A stretch of 64,000 bases of DNA from Otis tarda (taxonomy: Eukaryota > Chordata > Aves > Otidiformes > Otididae): contig CM048552.1 in assembly GCA_026413225.1 (NCBI GenBank), positions 59,845,001 through 59,909,000 of the forward strand. Direction: 5' to 3'. Position 1 is the first letter of the stretch; each line of letters starts with the position of its first letter. Below, piece after piece: positions 12,601 to 24,371 of this stretch. The notes under the pieces are model-generated. The model saw only the letters and a program-made list of their open reading frames with translations, was not told the origin of the DNA and searched no databases. Position numbers and translations under genes: made by a program.

Positions 12601-15600
12601 CATCAAAACCCATTTCCTACAGATCTGTGCCCAGTTGCTGATAGCATCTAAGAAGGTGCCAGCTTGCCCAAAATCCTACCTGCAGTAAGGTATTTATTAA
12701 TTATTTTTCATGTGGATTCTCTGGTGTTTTATAAAGGCTAAGCACTTGAACCCTTCCCTCCCCTCTCCCTGCCTCCTTTAGTTACATTTTAGGTGACTTG
12801 ATACCTCTGAGAAATCCACCTGTCACCCACACCCAGTGAAAGGAGACCAGAAGACACCACAAGAGCCTGAGTGGGAGGCAGAGGGGCCCACGCACCAGGC
12901 AAGTTGAAAATAAGAGAATTAACACTAGCCCCAAAGACCAGGTTCTGGCTGAGACACAATATATTTAAGACATTAACCATTAAAACTGATAGACCGAGCC
13001 GTAAGGACAACATGGAAAGGTGCCTGAAATTTAAAAAAAGAAAAAATAAAAACAAGAGGTAAAATTTTACCTGTTGCTTGGTGGGAATTTTTTGTTTAAA
13101 AGGATTATGGGAAACACTATACCTAAAAGGCTTTGACTTGAAGACCTGCATTACAGGTAACTGGTACAAAGCAGAGATGTTTTTAGGGTCTCCAGACCCC
13201 CAATGGCACGTGAAACACCAATGGCAGCAGCAAGCCTGGCTGTCCGGATTCAAAGGTGAGTCAACCAACGGAAAAGTTTTAGGTGACAGCAAGCCCCCCA
13301 GACCTCACAGTCTGCTGCTTCAATGCCCAGTTATGCATGCAAAATATTAGAGGTTTTTTTCAGCTCCATTAAATAAATCAAAGTTTTACATACCTTCTTC
13401 CTATGGAGATATTTGGTTGTTGTCCACCTCTGGCTCTTGCTGGTTCCTGCGGTCTCCAGGCCCCCATTAAACAGTCTGTGAATGGTAATTAAACAAAGCA
13501 AGTCTATGAGCTCAATAGCCACTATCCCGAGTTTGCATCTCCCCTGGAAAATTGTGGTGGTCTGCAACACAGAAATTACAAAAAAAAACATCTGCTCTGG
13601 CTCCCACACAAGCCTCCCTTTAGCCTTCCCTTGAGTGTGCTAAGCAGTACGATCATAAATCATCTCACTGGGTTTTTCAGGCCTCTGCAGATAGGTGGGT
13701 TATGGGCACTGAAGCTGGCCACAGTTGTGATGTCACTGGCACTGTACGAAGGGGATCAACTTCTTATGGCTAACAGCGCTTTCCCACATTTCCCTCACAG
13801 GGGTTAGGTAGCCTCTGCGTAACTCATCAGTTTTGACCATTAAGCACCATCTCTGTGCTACCTCCAGCACTTTCAGGTTGTTTTTGAAATCACAGATGCA
13901 GACAGTGAGTCTCCCAGGGCCACAGGTCTTCCAGGAACCTGTTGGACATTTTCCTTTGGATGATGTTCTCCAGCAGCAGTTACTGCTCAGGTACGGCTGA
14001 GCTACTTACGGTCATACTGTATGCACTGCACCAACTTTAGCATTACTTCTTCTCGTAACGTTCCTTCTTGCTTAAGCAGGGACCATGCATTTCCACCTTT
14101 AACCCAGCTTCAGGAGAACCTTTGTCTGTAAAATCATATCAACCCACATTGGTGAAAGTCTAGGCTGTATCACACACTCAGAGTTCAGGTATTTTTCTCC
14201 TGTTTTTCTCCATTTTTTTTCCCAACTATCAACTACAAAGAGGCAGTGGGATTTGCACAGAGAATTGCTATCACAGGCTAGGAAGTTTGCTTTCCAAAGT
14301 CAAAACAGGGCAGCGTCAGAGAAACCAAAGTGCGGCCAGGGATCTCTTACTTCTTCTGTTCTTGAGCATAGCTGCCTTCCAGTTTTTCCTCTTGCACATC
14401 AGCCACACCAACCTCCAAGAAAAGCAGAGCCAAACCACTCATCCCACAGCCACTGGAACTCTGGGAGGTATTGACCTCTACTGGTGCAAGGGATTTACCA
14501 AGTGAAATCTAGCAGGAATAGTAAAAATTATGGCATTTTAAACACTTCTAAACAATTACAGAAGGAAACGAGAACTTTCTGTGCCATTTTAATGTCCTGC
14601 TGTTTTAGTAAAAATTTGACATGACTGTTTTATATCATTTCACGATTTTTTCTGATTTCCTGATTTTGCCTTGTCTTTGTTTGCTTATTTTTCCTTCCTT
14701 CCATTCTTAGAGAATTTGCAGAGGTTAAAAAGAACACATACACAAAAAAAAATTGGAAACTGAGAACACAGGTTACCCTTTTTTTCCATTTGACTACCTT
14801 TTATAGATGTTTTTGAATGGGAACAACCAAACAGGCAAAAAAGGCCTTGAATGATAAATAAAAAAAAAAAAAATTGCTGGGGGTGGGGAACGACAGAAGT
14901 GGGAAGGTGAAAAGAAGAGCAGATGGTTCCTAAGAGCAGCACGTCCCACCCTAGACTGCACCTCCTTACCCTCCAGACTGCAGAAGCAGAGGTTATTCAC
15001 AAGCTGACCAGCTCTTCTGGCCTCGCCTCCTACCAAAACTTTGTTTCCCCAAAAGCCTCTTTCCAGGCCCAAATCAGGCAGCAGGAGTGTCTGGACCCTG
15101 GGTCTCACCAGGCAGATGCAGGAGCTGTGGCGGCACTGACACAGCCATACCCAAACTCTTGGTGTGTCTCCGGGAAAGGGAAACACAAGACATACTTACA
15201 AAGGCGTTTTGCCTTAGGCTGGAAAAAACTGTCCTCAGCTCCCATAGTTGTCCAAGAAATGACAATGAATAAATGGCTCCCTGTCACTTGGTATTTTACT
15301 ATGGGTTTGCCTCCGTGCAAACAAGCTGCCTCATGACCCAGGGAATGAAAAAAACCTGATCCTTGCAGGTTTGCACCCAATATTGACATTTCCTCACTGC
15401 AGTGATTCAAGCTCCCCATCCTTATGCCTCTTACAACCTTCCTGCCTCAGGGAGAGCCCCAAGCCTTTCCATGTTGTCCACAGGTCCCCCATGGCCAGCC
15501 AGGCAGGACCTGCCGCAGCCCATTGCAGGGACAGCCCAGGGGTGCTTCCGCCTCCCAGGCGGGCATTTGAGGGGCCATTTCTGTTTGAAGCATAGGGTTA

Positions 15601-16092
15601 GGTCCTAATGTATGTTGCCATGAATAACAAAAGACAGGCCTGTAGGTAACAAATAACAAAACCACTACAATCAAAACATCTGGTTACATCCTTGGGATCT
15701 ATCATCTTTGGAGAGGCTGAGCTTCTCTGTCAACTCAGCTGTGTTGCTGCCAGGGTGGTGAGGACAGGCTGGCCATTACCCGTGGGGCTTCCTGATGGCA
15801 ATGGCTCTTTTCCTTCTGCCATTCCTGGCCTGCTGGGGCATGGCTTACACCAGCTTTCCCTGCCCCAGGGCTTGGGTAGAGTGGTCAGTCAGTGCCAGCC
15901 TCCTTTCTTGTTTGTACAGGTGGGCATGAAGGACCATATCTGCCATGTTCTGTCAGACACTAGGGCCTGGCTCACCGCAGTTAGTGGCGGGAGGCCTTGC
16001 AGGGCTACTGGGACATAAAATAGCATTGCTTCCTACAGCTGCTGTCCCCAGGAAGGGGAAAAGCATCATTTTCTATCATCAGTCATCAGACT
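12601..16092. other. Intergenic DNA between two CR1 pieces, nothing recognised
   Basis: No convincing exon, RNA gene or named repeat. Poly(T), poly(A) and CA-like tracts near 14.2 and 14.75-14.87 kb are low complexity. Confidence 0.55.
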
Positions 16093-16389
16093 GTTCAGTA
16101 GGGCCTATTGTGACAGGACTAGGGGTAACCGTTTCAAAATAGAGGGAGGCAGATTTAGATTAGATATTAGGAAAATTTTTTTTACAATGAGGGTTGTAGA
16201 ACACTGGAACAGGTTGCCCAGAGAGGTGGTGGATGCCCCACCCCTGGAAACAAGGCCCCCAAGGCCAGGTTGGATGAGACTCTGAGCAACCTGATCTGGT
16301 TGGAGATGTCCCTGCTCCTTGCAGGGGGGTTGGACTAGGTGACCCTTGAGGGTCGCTTCCAACCCTAAGCATTTTATGATTCTATGATT
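16093..16389 (+). mobile_element. CR1 LINE 3' end, 5'-truncated
   Basis: It starts abruptly at ttcagtagggcctattgtga and runs through the usual CR1 3' UTR to the terminal repeat attctatgatt. The segment ccctgctccttgcagggggg is the CR1 3' hairpin. A severe 5' truncation with intact 3' end is typical of CR1 retrotransposition. A small internal change (aacaaggcccccaaggcc) distinguishes it from the other copies. Confidence 0.93.
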
Positions 16390-19300
16390 TTCTTCCACGG
16401 TGCCTCCCAAAGGCCAGAGAGGCTCCTACTAGAGCGACCCTGGGGAAAAACCCGCTCAAAGTGGGGCGCGCCGGCAGCGAGGCCGCAGGGCATCGCTGTG
16501 CCGGGCAGGAGCTGCGGGGGCAGCCCGGCCCAGCTCCCGCAGGAGCCATGTTCACCAGTGCCCCACCGGCCGTTTTGTCCCGACCTTATTTATTTGTTAT
16601 GAATAATTACAGCTCCCCTTTCCCCTCCCCTCCGGCCTGGGCACAAAGCAGCCCACTCCCCAAAAGGCGACGGCATGTAGAAGTTTGTTGTCGCATCTCC
16701 ATTAAACTGTACACTCTCCGCCCGCCAGCAATAATGCACTTCAGATAATGCGTTGACGCAATATATTTTCCAGGATAGGCTTTTGTTTTCTTTCTTGGCT
16801 GCTCACCCTCTTTCTGTGGACAGTTTTGCTCATTTCTCTTGTAAGCTGTCTAGAGGCAGAGAAAAGGCTTTCAGTTTTAAGCAGTTTCCTTTTCAGTCCC
16901 CCTTTATTGAATTCCAACCTCCATTTTTTTTTTTTTTTTTTAAGCATAGGGACATCATTTATCTTGGACTTTAAGTTGCAGGGGCCTTCAAGGGGCTTCT
17001 TTTTTTCTTTCCCAGCTGCATTTGTTGACACACAGTCAATCTGTTTTTTGCCTTCGTTCCTCCTCTTCCCCCCAGCAGGCCATAAAGTATCGACAGCTGT
17101 GCCCTTTATTAGCATAGCCATTTTAAGCACAACAAGGGGGAAGAGACTAAATATATTACAGCCATTACCTCTGTCAAAAAGTGACAATTTTAAAACATTT
17201 TATCTTTTCACTGGGAAAGCTGGCAGCACAAAAGAAAGTGCTATAATTTTATTGTAAATGCTTTTTAAATATGGGTCACTTGGCCATAATCAATAGAAAG
17301 GATGGAAAAGTTCAAAGCTTGAGAACAGTTCAGGCAGATAGCAGAATTTTTTTTTTTTTTTAAAGGGCTTGTCTTTAAAATATGCTAATTGGGGCAAAAA
17401 TACAACAGTGAGAAGCATGCAAAATAAGATCTTGTTCCTGGCAGTTTTGTTTTGCGTACAGCTCTGTTCATGCTTTTCCCATCTACTTATAAGTGTGTTT
17501 TACAACTTGGATAGGAATTATTCCTCCCCAACAGGGTGTTATGAACATTTAGGGACTGAGAAAACAGGAGAGAATCCGGGCAGTCACTACTCTCTTCCCA
17601 AAAAGGGAAAAAAATATAAACTACTGGTTTTTTAAATGCCTTTGTAAGTGTGATGTGCTGCAGCACTGATTTACCAGGCAAGATCACTTCTTGAGCACAA
17701 AATAATCCCGAAGCCTTAGAATCCTGGTAGTTTAGGTTCCAGTTTGGATTCTTACACTTGCCGGTTTTTATATGGCAGAAACTTGTATTTTGAGCTTCCA
17801 GAATGAGGAAGTGGCCTTTTTGATTAGGCAAGGACTAATGCCCACAGTCAGCATCTGTTATGAGCTCTAAAAGGTAAAAGAGGGCTTACAGATGCCCTGA
17901 AGCCTGTGGATCTTGGCTGCTTTTGTTTTAATTTGTAATGGGTTTATCAAGCAAAGAGGAAGGGGCAATCTCAGCAGGGTTTATTTTGAATGGCTTCACC
18001 TTCCTTTCCATTTGGAACATCTGGAGACAACTTACAAGTCTTTTCTCTCTCTTATCTGTACCTCCCTAATCACAAGTTTTGCTCAAGGTTTCCCTTTGCT
18101 GTTTAAATGTCAGAACATATGTAAAACTTGGCTTATACCGAGGCGAGTTGTTAAACAACCTCCCAAAAGCAAAACTGCTTTAAAGGAGCTATTTAAGCAA
18201 AAGTCCATTAAATCCTACACACAATATACAGTACCTGTCAACTGTTGTGATGCAGCGTTTGTCTTGTGGTGGTTCCTGGGGGCCCGTATCCCACTGCCCT
18301 GAGCACTTTCTGAATTTTCAGGACAGAGAGAATGAACGTCCTGCTCTGGGAAGAGTGTGGTCCATGGCAAAGGGGAAATGGGAAGGAATTCTCACCACCC
18401 ATCTTTTGGCAACCAATTTATTAGTTAAATGTAACCAGCTGGTCTCCCCAGGCTCACTCTGTAGTCAAGGGAGGGAAAGCAAAGCTCCTGCAGAGGATCA
18501 TTCAGTGCACCCAAATTAGCCTTACTCTGAATTGTCCTCTCTCTCATCCGTGACTGGAGAAGGAGTTTGAAGAGACTACCCGGGTAATTTAGCCAGCTAA
18601 GATGGGTGGTCTGAATAATTCCTTCCCCACCAACCCCTAAAAGCCTGCCTAGGTACCCCACAGAGATTGGCATGCCGTCGGAGGGATTGATTCCCAAGCA
18701 CATCAGCAGCTCAGTAATCTGTGCTCATGCCTGTTGTGGAGAAAGCCAGGATACTCAAGGAGTTTACTTGATCTTGTTGGATCCTGTAGCTCCCAGCCAG
18801 GACAAGGAGCTGATCTGAGCCACGTGCTGTCAGATGATGACGTTGGGCCGGTTGTGGTGATGGTAGGGTGTGGGGGATTTTTTTTTTCCTCACCTGTTGG
18901 ACCGCATCTGCTGTCCTCAAGCCTGCCCAGAGGTCACTGAGATGGGAGCAGCTCTGAGACAGACAGCCTGGCCCTCAGAAGATTCTAGTGGTGGAACTGA
19001 AAGTGGTTTACTGCAAGTAGGCAATTACCTGCATTTTCCATGCCACACAGCCACCTGCATCTCCGCCATCCATCTGCCTGGCTGCCCTGCAGCCTATGCC
19101 CGCCCTGGTTACCCACAGGCAGTAGGAGATGAACAGGGTGGCCTCCTAGGTCCCACCTTTGCCAGGCAGGGCCTCTGCTGCCCTCAGGGCAGCCCCAGGC
19201 AGCTGGCTGGTAGCAGAGGTGAGGAAGGAGGGACAGCATACCTTCCTAGGCTCTTCTTCTTGCTCTTCAGCCAGTGCTGAGCTGCCTGTGGGAAAACCGC

Positions 19301-20725
19301 TTCTGCATTCCAAGGCACATCCAGCTGGAGAGTACATGGCAAACCTAAAAGAACATCACTTTCCCCCCAAATTTCTGGTCTAAGTATTGCATCACCAGAG
19401 TGAGAACACAGATTTTGGAGAGAACCAACTTCAAGATGAGCAAAAGTTTTTGTTTGAAGAAACAAGGAAATGTTCCCTGTCACTTTTCCTAAGAGCCAGA
19501 GCCATCCAAGTAACTAAGATGTTAACACAACAAAGATTTTTGTTTGCCAGATTAAATTCTGCTCTTTCTTTTTTTTTTTTTTTTTTTTCCCTAAAAGTGA
19601 GCTACATCTTTGTACTACCACTAAATGATCATTTTTCCATGCTTGGCCAGAAAAGAATCTGACCTGGGCCTGGGCAGCTGTTTAACTTGCTGCTCATCAA
19701 AGACCAGCAAAGTCTGGATCTCAACTGTTTGAACAGTGGAAGAGTCTTTTTACAGCCAGCCTTATTAAAGCACAGGATTTTATTAGCTGTTTTGTGGTAA
19801 TAAGGTGAAGGACAATGTTGTGGAATGCTCCTTCAGGAGATCTGGGACTTTGTATACCATTTGGGATTTACTTCCCTCTTTCAGACTAGGATGCTTGGCA
19901 ACCAACTAATACGCCAGCTTCACTGTAATATTATCTTCCTTAAAGTCACCTTTGACAACCAATTTTTCACCCAGGTAGTGGAAAATTATTGCTTGGAGAA
20001 CTATGAGAGAAATATACTGTTGCCCAGTTGTTACCTTTTCCTTTCTTCTTCTTTTTTTTTTTTTTTAAGCCATTACCTATTTTCAGGTACTTGGAAAAAG
20101 TCCAGATATAGAGTGAAAAATCTATTTTGGCCACACGCAATATACAGCACTGTTGTATATTCAAAACATTGATGCTAATGTGGTTTTTCTCTTGGGCAAA
20201 TTTCTTTAAATTTCTGGTAGTTTTCTCACAACAACATTTTTAACAGATTGTAAATGTCCCTTTTTCCTGAAAACCACTTTTGGGGCACATAAAGTTTCAA
20301 TTAGCATTTGAGAATACCTGCCAGGAAGTTTTCATGAACATTTAAACAAATACGTCTGAGCTATTCTGCAAAAGAACAAAGTATTCTGACAAATTTCATC
20401 AATTTCCCATCATCTTTTGTTTCATAACTCTAATGGGAAACAAAGAAAAGCAAAGCTTCCAAATCATTGATGAGTTTCAATGAGAACTCTGTTACTTCAG
20501 ACTGTGGATGCCAAAATAAAGATTGAAACACAAGTTTTTGTATTTGGAACTGACTGTGAAAGGCTTTTGGGGAATGAAAGGTACACATCTTGGAAACCTG
20601 CTGGCTAACACATTTCCAGTCACCTCCAGAAAATCTATTGACATTTTACTCAGAAGAGTTCCTTCTTCCTATTACAGTATCTTCTGTGCCAACTATACTG
20701 AAATGTCTTGGAGAAAAAATGAAAG
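16390..20725. other. Intergenic DNA with possible conserved noncoding sequence
   Basis: No gene is seen. The first kilobase (about 16.56-17.29 kb) has AT-rich motif clusters suggestive of a regulatory element. The part at 18.7-19.4 kb is GC-rich without coding signal. A 20-base T run lies at 19569-19588. Confidence 0.5.
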
Positions 20726-21104
20726 CATAGAATCACAGAACAGTTTGGGTTGGAAGAGACCTTCAAAGGTCATCTAGTCCAACCCCCCTGCAAGAAGCAG
20801 GGACATCCCTGACTAGATCAGGTTGCTCAGACCCTTATCCAACCTGGCTTTGAACGTTTCCAGGGGTGGGGCATCCACCACCTCTCTGGGGAACCTGTTC
20901 CAGTGTTCCACCACTCTCATTGTGAAACATTTTTTCCCTAATGCCTAATCTGAATCTACTTCCTTCTATTTTAAAACCATTACCCCTTGTCCTGTCACAA
21001 CAGGCCCTGCTAAAGTGTTTCTCCTCATCTCTCCTGTAGGCCCCCTTTAGGTACTGGAAGGCTGCTATAAGTTCTCCTTGGAGCCTGCTCTTCCCCAGGC
21101 TGAA
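20726..21104 (-). mobile_element. CR1 LINE 3' end, 5'-truncated, minus orientation
   Basis: On the plus strand it begins with the complement of the CR1 terminus (catagaatcacagaacag), then the hairpin region ccccctgcaagaagcaggg, and extends to ccccaggctgaat. It is longer than the copies at 16 and 33 kb. The 5' break at about 21104 abuts an AT-rich inverted repeat. Confidence 0.93.
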
Positions 21105-21106
21105 TT

Positions 21107-21132
21107 TATATAATTTATAGATAAATTATATA
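21107..21132. repeat. AT-rich perfect inverted repeat
   Basis: The arms TATATAATTTAT (21107-21118) and ATAAATTATATA (21121-21132) are exact reverse complements with a two-base spacer. A further TATAATTTATATA follows, making nested hairpins directly at the 5' break of the CR1 copy. Confidence 0.85.
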
Positions 21133-22804
21133 TAATTTATATAGGCATGTATTTATATAATCAAATACCATTATTTCATATAATACAGAATAGCTCATCT
21201 CATATGGATGTAACGCGTCAATCAAATACATATACAATGACTCTATCAGAGCTACCGCGAGCAGCAGCAGCAAACCTTTCATTGCTCTCCAGGCTTCAGA
21301 CTACCAGGCATTAAAACGTTGCAGGTGGCAGCAGATTCTCATGGTTAAGTCCGAACAGGAACTTCGGACGCTCATTCAAATGCAGATGTGGCACCTCTGT
21401 GCTCTGTTGGGGAGGAAAGAGATAGCATTCCCCAAACAGGTCAGGCTTGATGACCAGTTTGCCAGTTTAGAGAAGGTTCAGTTGCCCAAGCCTCCAATTT
21501 TAGAGGTTCAGCTTTGAAAAGAAACTTGGGATCAAATCCTAATTTCACAGTAAACAAAGAATTCAGAGAAGTTGTTTGGTTTTTTGTTTTTTTTTTAAAC
21601 CACCAAATACTCACTTTACTTTTCTCCAGACTCCCAATCCAAGAGAAATCTCAAAACGTGCATGGTTACTTTGAAGAGAAAACAAACACCATACAGCACA
21701 AAAGGAAGAAGATGCACTGTTGCATTGGAGGAACTTTTGTCCCAAGATTTTCCAGCCAGTGCAGCTAAGGTTGGATCTATGTTACATTTCAACGATAAGC
21801 CAAAAATCTTGTAGCATCCCTTCTGCAAGCTACCATCTTGGAACAAGAGATGCTTTGGGATACTGTGCTAGTGGAAGCTATTGTAACTACGTCAACCTGC
21901 ACTCCCACTACAGGCAACCCGATTTTGAAAATCACTCGAGGTAGAGGATTCTGGCAGAACCTTCAATGCCTGGTTATTATTTTTTTAGTTTTTTGTTGAA
22001 GCAACATCGCATGCCTGTAAAACCTACTACGAGCATGTATTTTCCAAGATAAACTAAAGAGAAGAACTGTTTATTGCGAGTGTCACTGCCCTGTTGCAAT
22101 TGGCAGGAGCCAGACCACAAAAGCCTGGTGCTACACCATTTGTAACGAGGTCCCTGGAGCCATTTTTGGTTTATTAATCTCTTTTGCCAGCTAGTTGTAG
22201 GAGCATATTCTACAACTTGTAAAGCAACAAATTGAGATTTTGCTTTCTCATGCTCTGTACTCATCCGCCTGTAGCAACCCCTACAGAAGCCTATTGCTGA
22301 AATAACTGCTTCTCCAGCCCGAAGAAATGGCCTCAGCTGATACCAAGACAGTCAATTCCTCATTAACAGAGCTAGTTAAGTTTTGCTCCTCAGGGAGGGT
22401 TCCTAAATTTTTGCACCCACACTGGACTTAATCCTTGCCCATGCTGGGCTCAGAGTAGTCAGTGGTTGATGCTAAACCAGAATTACATTCCTGAGACTCA
22501 GTTTAGATGCAGCTAAGCATATTTTTTTTTTTGCTCCTAGACAACTCCTCCCATTTGGATTCATCCATAATAGGTATGATTACAGGATTATCAATACATT
22601 GATGGGTTTTGCTTTAGTTATTGCTGTGTGGAAACAGTAGCTGGCTTTCCTTTTCATCCTATGCAAATTGTGATGTTCCATGTGGATGCAGCAGACTATG
22701 TAGCTCAAGTCGTCATAACCCAAAACATTGATATTTTAACAATGAAAAAGGTCCCTGCTTACAGAAATGTATAGAATTCATGTCCCTAAGTTCACTTGAT
22801 TTGG

Positions 22805-22826
22805 TTTATTTATTTATTTATTTATT
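22805..22826 (-). repeat. (TTTA)n microsatellite; tandem AATAAA on the RIC8B strand
   Basis: About five and a half TTTA units. On the minus strand it is a run of overlapping AATAAA hexamers 1.4 kb beyond the RIC8B stop codon, so it could act as a distal poly(A) signal for a long 3' UTR (inference). It may equally be a simple repeat without function. Confidence 0.6.
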
Positions 22827-23134
22827 AAAAAGGCATTGCTATGGCTGGGCAGTGTCCTTTAGGGAAAAGAAAAAAAAAAAAATCTCCTGGTGAAAGGATA
22901 CCAGTGCATTATTTCTTCTAAGTCCTTTTGGAAGACTAAGGAGATCTGTGGAAGCTCCTCACATGGGAAAGCACAGTGTGATTTCATACCAAGTCCTCCC
23001 TTTACAAGGTCTTTGAACACCAACTTCCTTAGTTCAGGGAACCAGCATCAAGTTGTAAGAAACAAAGACAAACTGGAAAACCTTCACCAACCTCTGAAAG
23101 GTTCACAAGAATGGTATGTGTACGCTTCTGAGCC

Positions 23135-23155
23135 AAAAAAAAAAAAAAAAAAAAA
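23135..23155. repeat. Poly(A) tract downstream of RIC8B
   Basis: 21 consecutive A; the following sequence (ggaattacaaac) is unremarkable. It reads as poly(T) on the RIC8B strand. Confidence 0.8.
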
Positions 23156-23987
23156 GGAATTACAAACTAGGACATGGATTATTCTTCATGCTGGGAGAAA
23201 CTCACAGAGAATGAAACCAAGCAGGCAAAGAGGCAACAGCAGTGCAGCACGCCTAAAGTTTTAATCTTTGTTTTTAAAGAGTACAGAGTTGAAAGTGACA
23301 CTTTCTTCTCTTTCCCCCTGTTCCCATTCTCTATCCCATTGCTTCCCAAGTTCTCTCTAAAAGGAAATATTTATTTGTTGATTAGTTTGACTTCCCTTCA
23401 AGTGATGCATACCCATTAATCTCCAAAAGTAGGCCCCAATTCAGTAAAACACTTGCACATGCACTTCACTTCAGTCCACTCCCATTCACAGCAACATTTA
23501 AGTGCACATACTTGAATGCTGTTCTGAATAGGGATGTTTTTACTTAACCAAAGACGAGCCGGGCGGTGGGGGCCTGTATATTTGTGTGGTCTTAACAGGG
23601 GAGGGAAGGGAGGGCAGATATACAACACACATCGTCTTGTTCCCAATTTAAAGATAATTTTAGTGGCAGCCAGTGACCCACACATTGGTAAAATCTTAAG
23701 CAGCAGCTTAAACAGAGAAGTGTGTAGCAGTAAGTAATCCAATGACATTTTTAAAAGGGTGGCTCTGAAATCACTGCTGAATGCCAGTTAGAGCAGCTTC
23801 ACGAGGTCAGTCATACTTCTAAGTTTGAACACTCTCTGCTCCTAATGCCATTAAGCAAACACGCTTCTTTAATTACAATTATATAAAGGGAGAGATAGGC
23901 AAGACAATACAAAAAAAATAAAATATCAAGAATGGGAAAACCTACAGAGTTCAGAAAACAGGATTCTAGAAATTAAAGTGTTTGTAT

Positions 23988-23993
23988 TTTATT
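23988..23993 (-). promoter_or_regulatory. RIC8B: Candidate RIC8B polyadenylation signal (AATAAA)
   Basis: TTTATT on the plus strand reads AATAAA on the gene strand, 267 bp past the stop codon. A T-rich GTTTTCTG-containing stretch follows 25-40 nt downstream and could serve as the downstream element. It would give a 3' UTR of roughly 0.3 kb. Other AATAAA signals occur further downstream, so use of this one is uncertain. Confidence 0.35.
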
Positions 23994-24259
23994 TTACATC
24001 GTAGGCTTTCACTTTTTATCCCTTTGAAATTCGTTTTAAATTAATAAAGATCATAAACTAATAAATTGATATGTTCTTTAAACAAACATAATAAAAAATC
24101 CAGACATTACACCACAGGACCTATCATTTAAATATGCCAATAATAGAACAGTTAAAGTGATGCTGGCTAATGTGAGGATAAAATGCCTAGATAAAAGATG
24201 TCGTGGCTTTGAGGAAAAGTGTGGATTAGAGGAGAATTGAGAGTGAAGCAGGTGATGCT

Positions 24260-24371
24260 TTAGTCTGAATCTGAACTGTCTTGCTTGTTGGTATGGTACT
24301 GGCTGACTGCTTCTTCCAAAGGAGCCATTGTTCCATCCGGCCGCACTCCCATTGGTTTTATAAGCTCATCT
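24260..24371 (-). CDS. RIC8B: RIC8B last coding exon 10 (residues 500-536 and stop)
   Basis: This 112-nt coding part encodes [20 protein letters not shown], then [16 protein letters not shown] and TAA. The PMG-x-x-PDG-x-x-x-PLEEA pattern and the acidic D/S tail are typical of Ric-8B (human PMGLKPDGTITPLEEA ... SSDTD). The acceptor is CTCTTACAG. The 3' UTR continues to lower coordinates. The exon lies 7.8 kb beyond exon 9. Confidence 0.95.

Larger units (their letters stand above)
21133..24259 (-). other. RIC8B 3' UTR and downstream flank
   Basis: The part adjoining 24259 is the RIC8B 3' UTR; how far it extends depends on which AATAAA is used (23988, 22805 or others). No coding potential was seen. 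Confidence 0.55.

Noticed and set aside
12789-13292. Minus-strand open frame of 167 codons
   Set aside because: No recognisable family; hydrophobic F/L-rich part comes from an A-rich plus strand.
1-24259. TMEM263, the expected downstream neighbour of RIC8B
   Set aside because: Its glycine/valine-rich motifs were not found in the frames available; it probably lies beyond the left edge.
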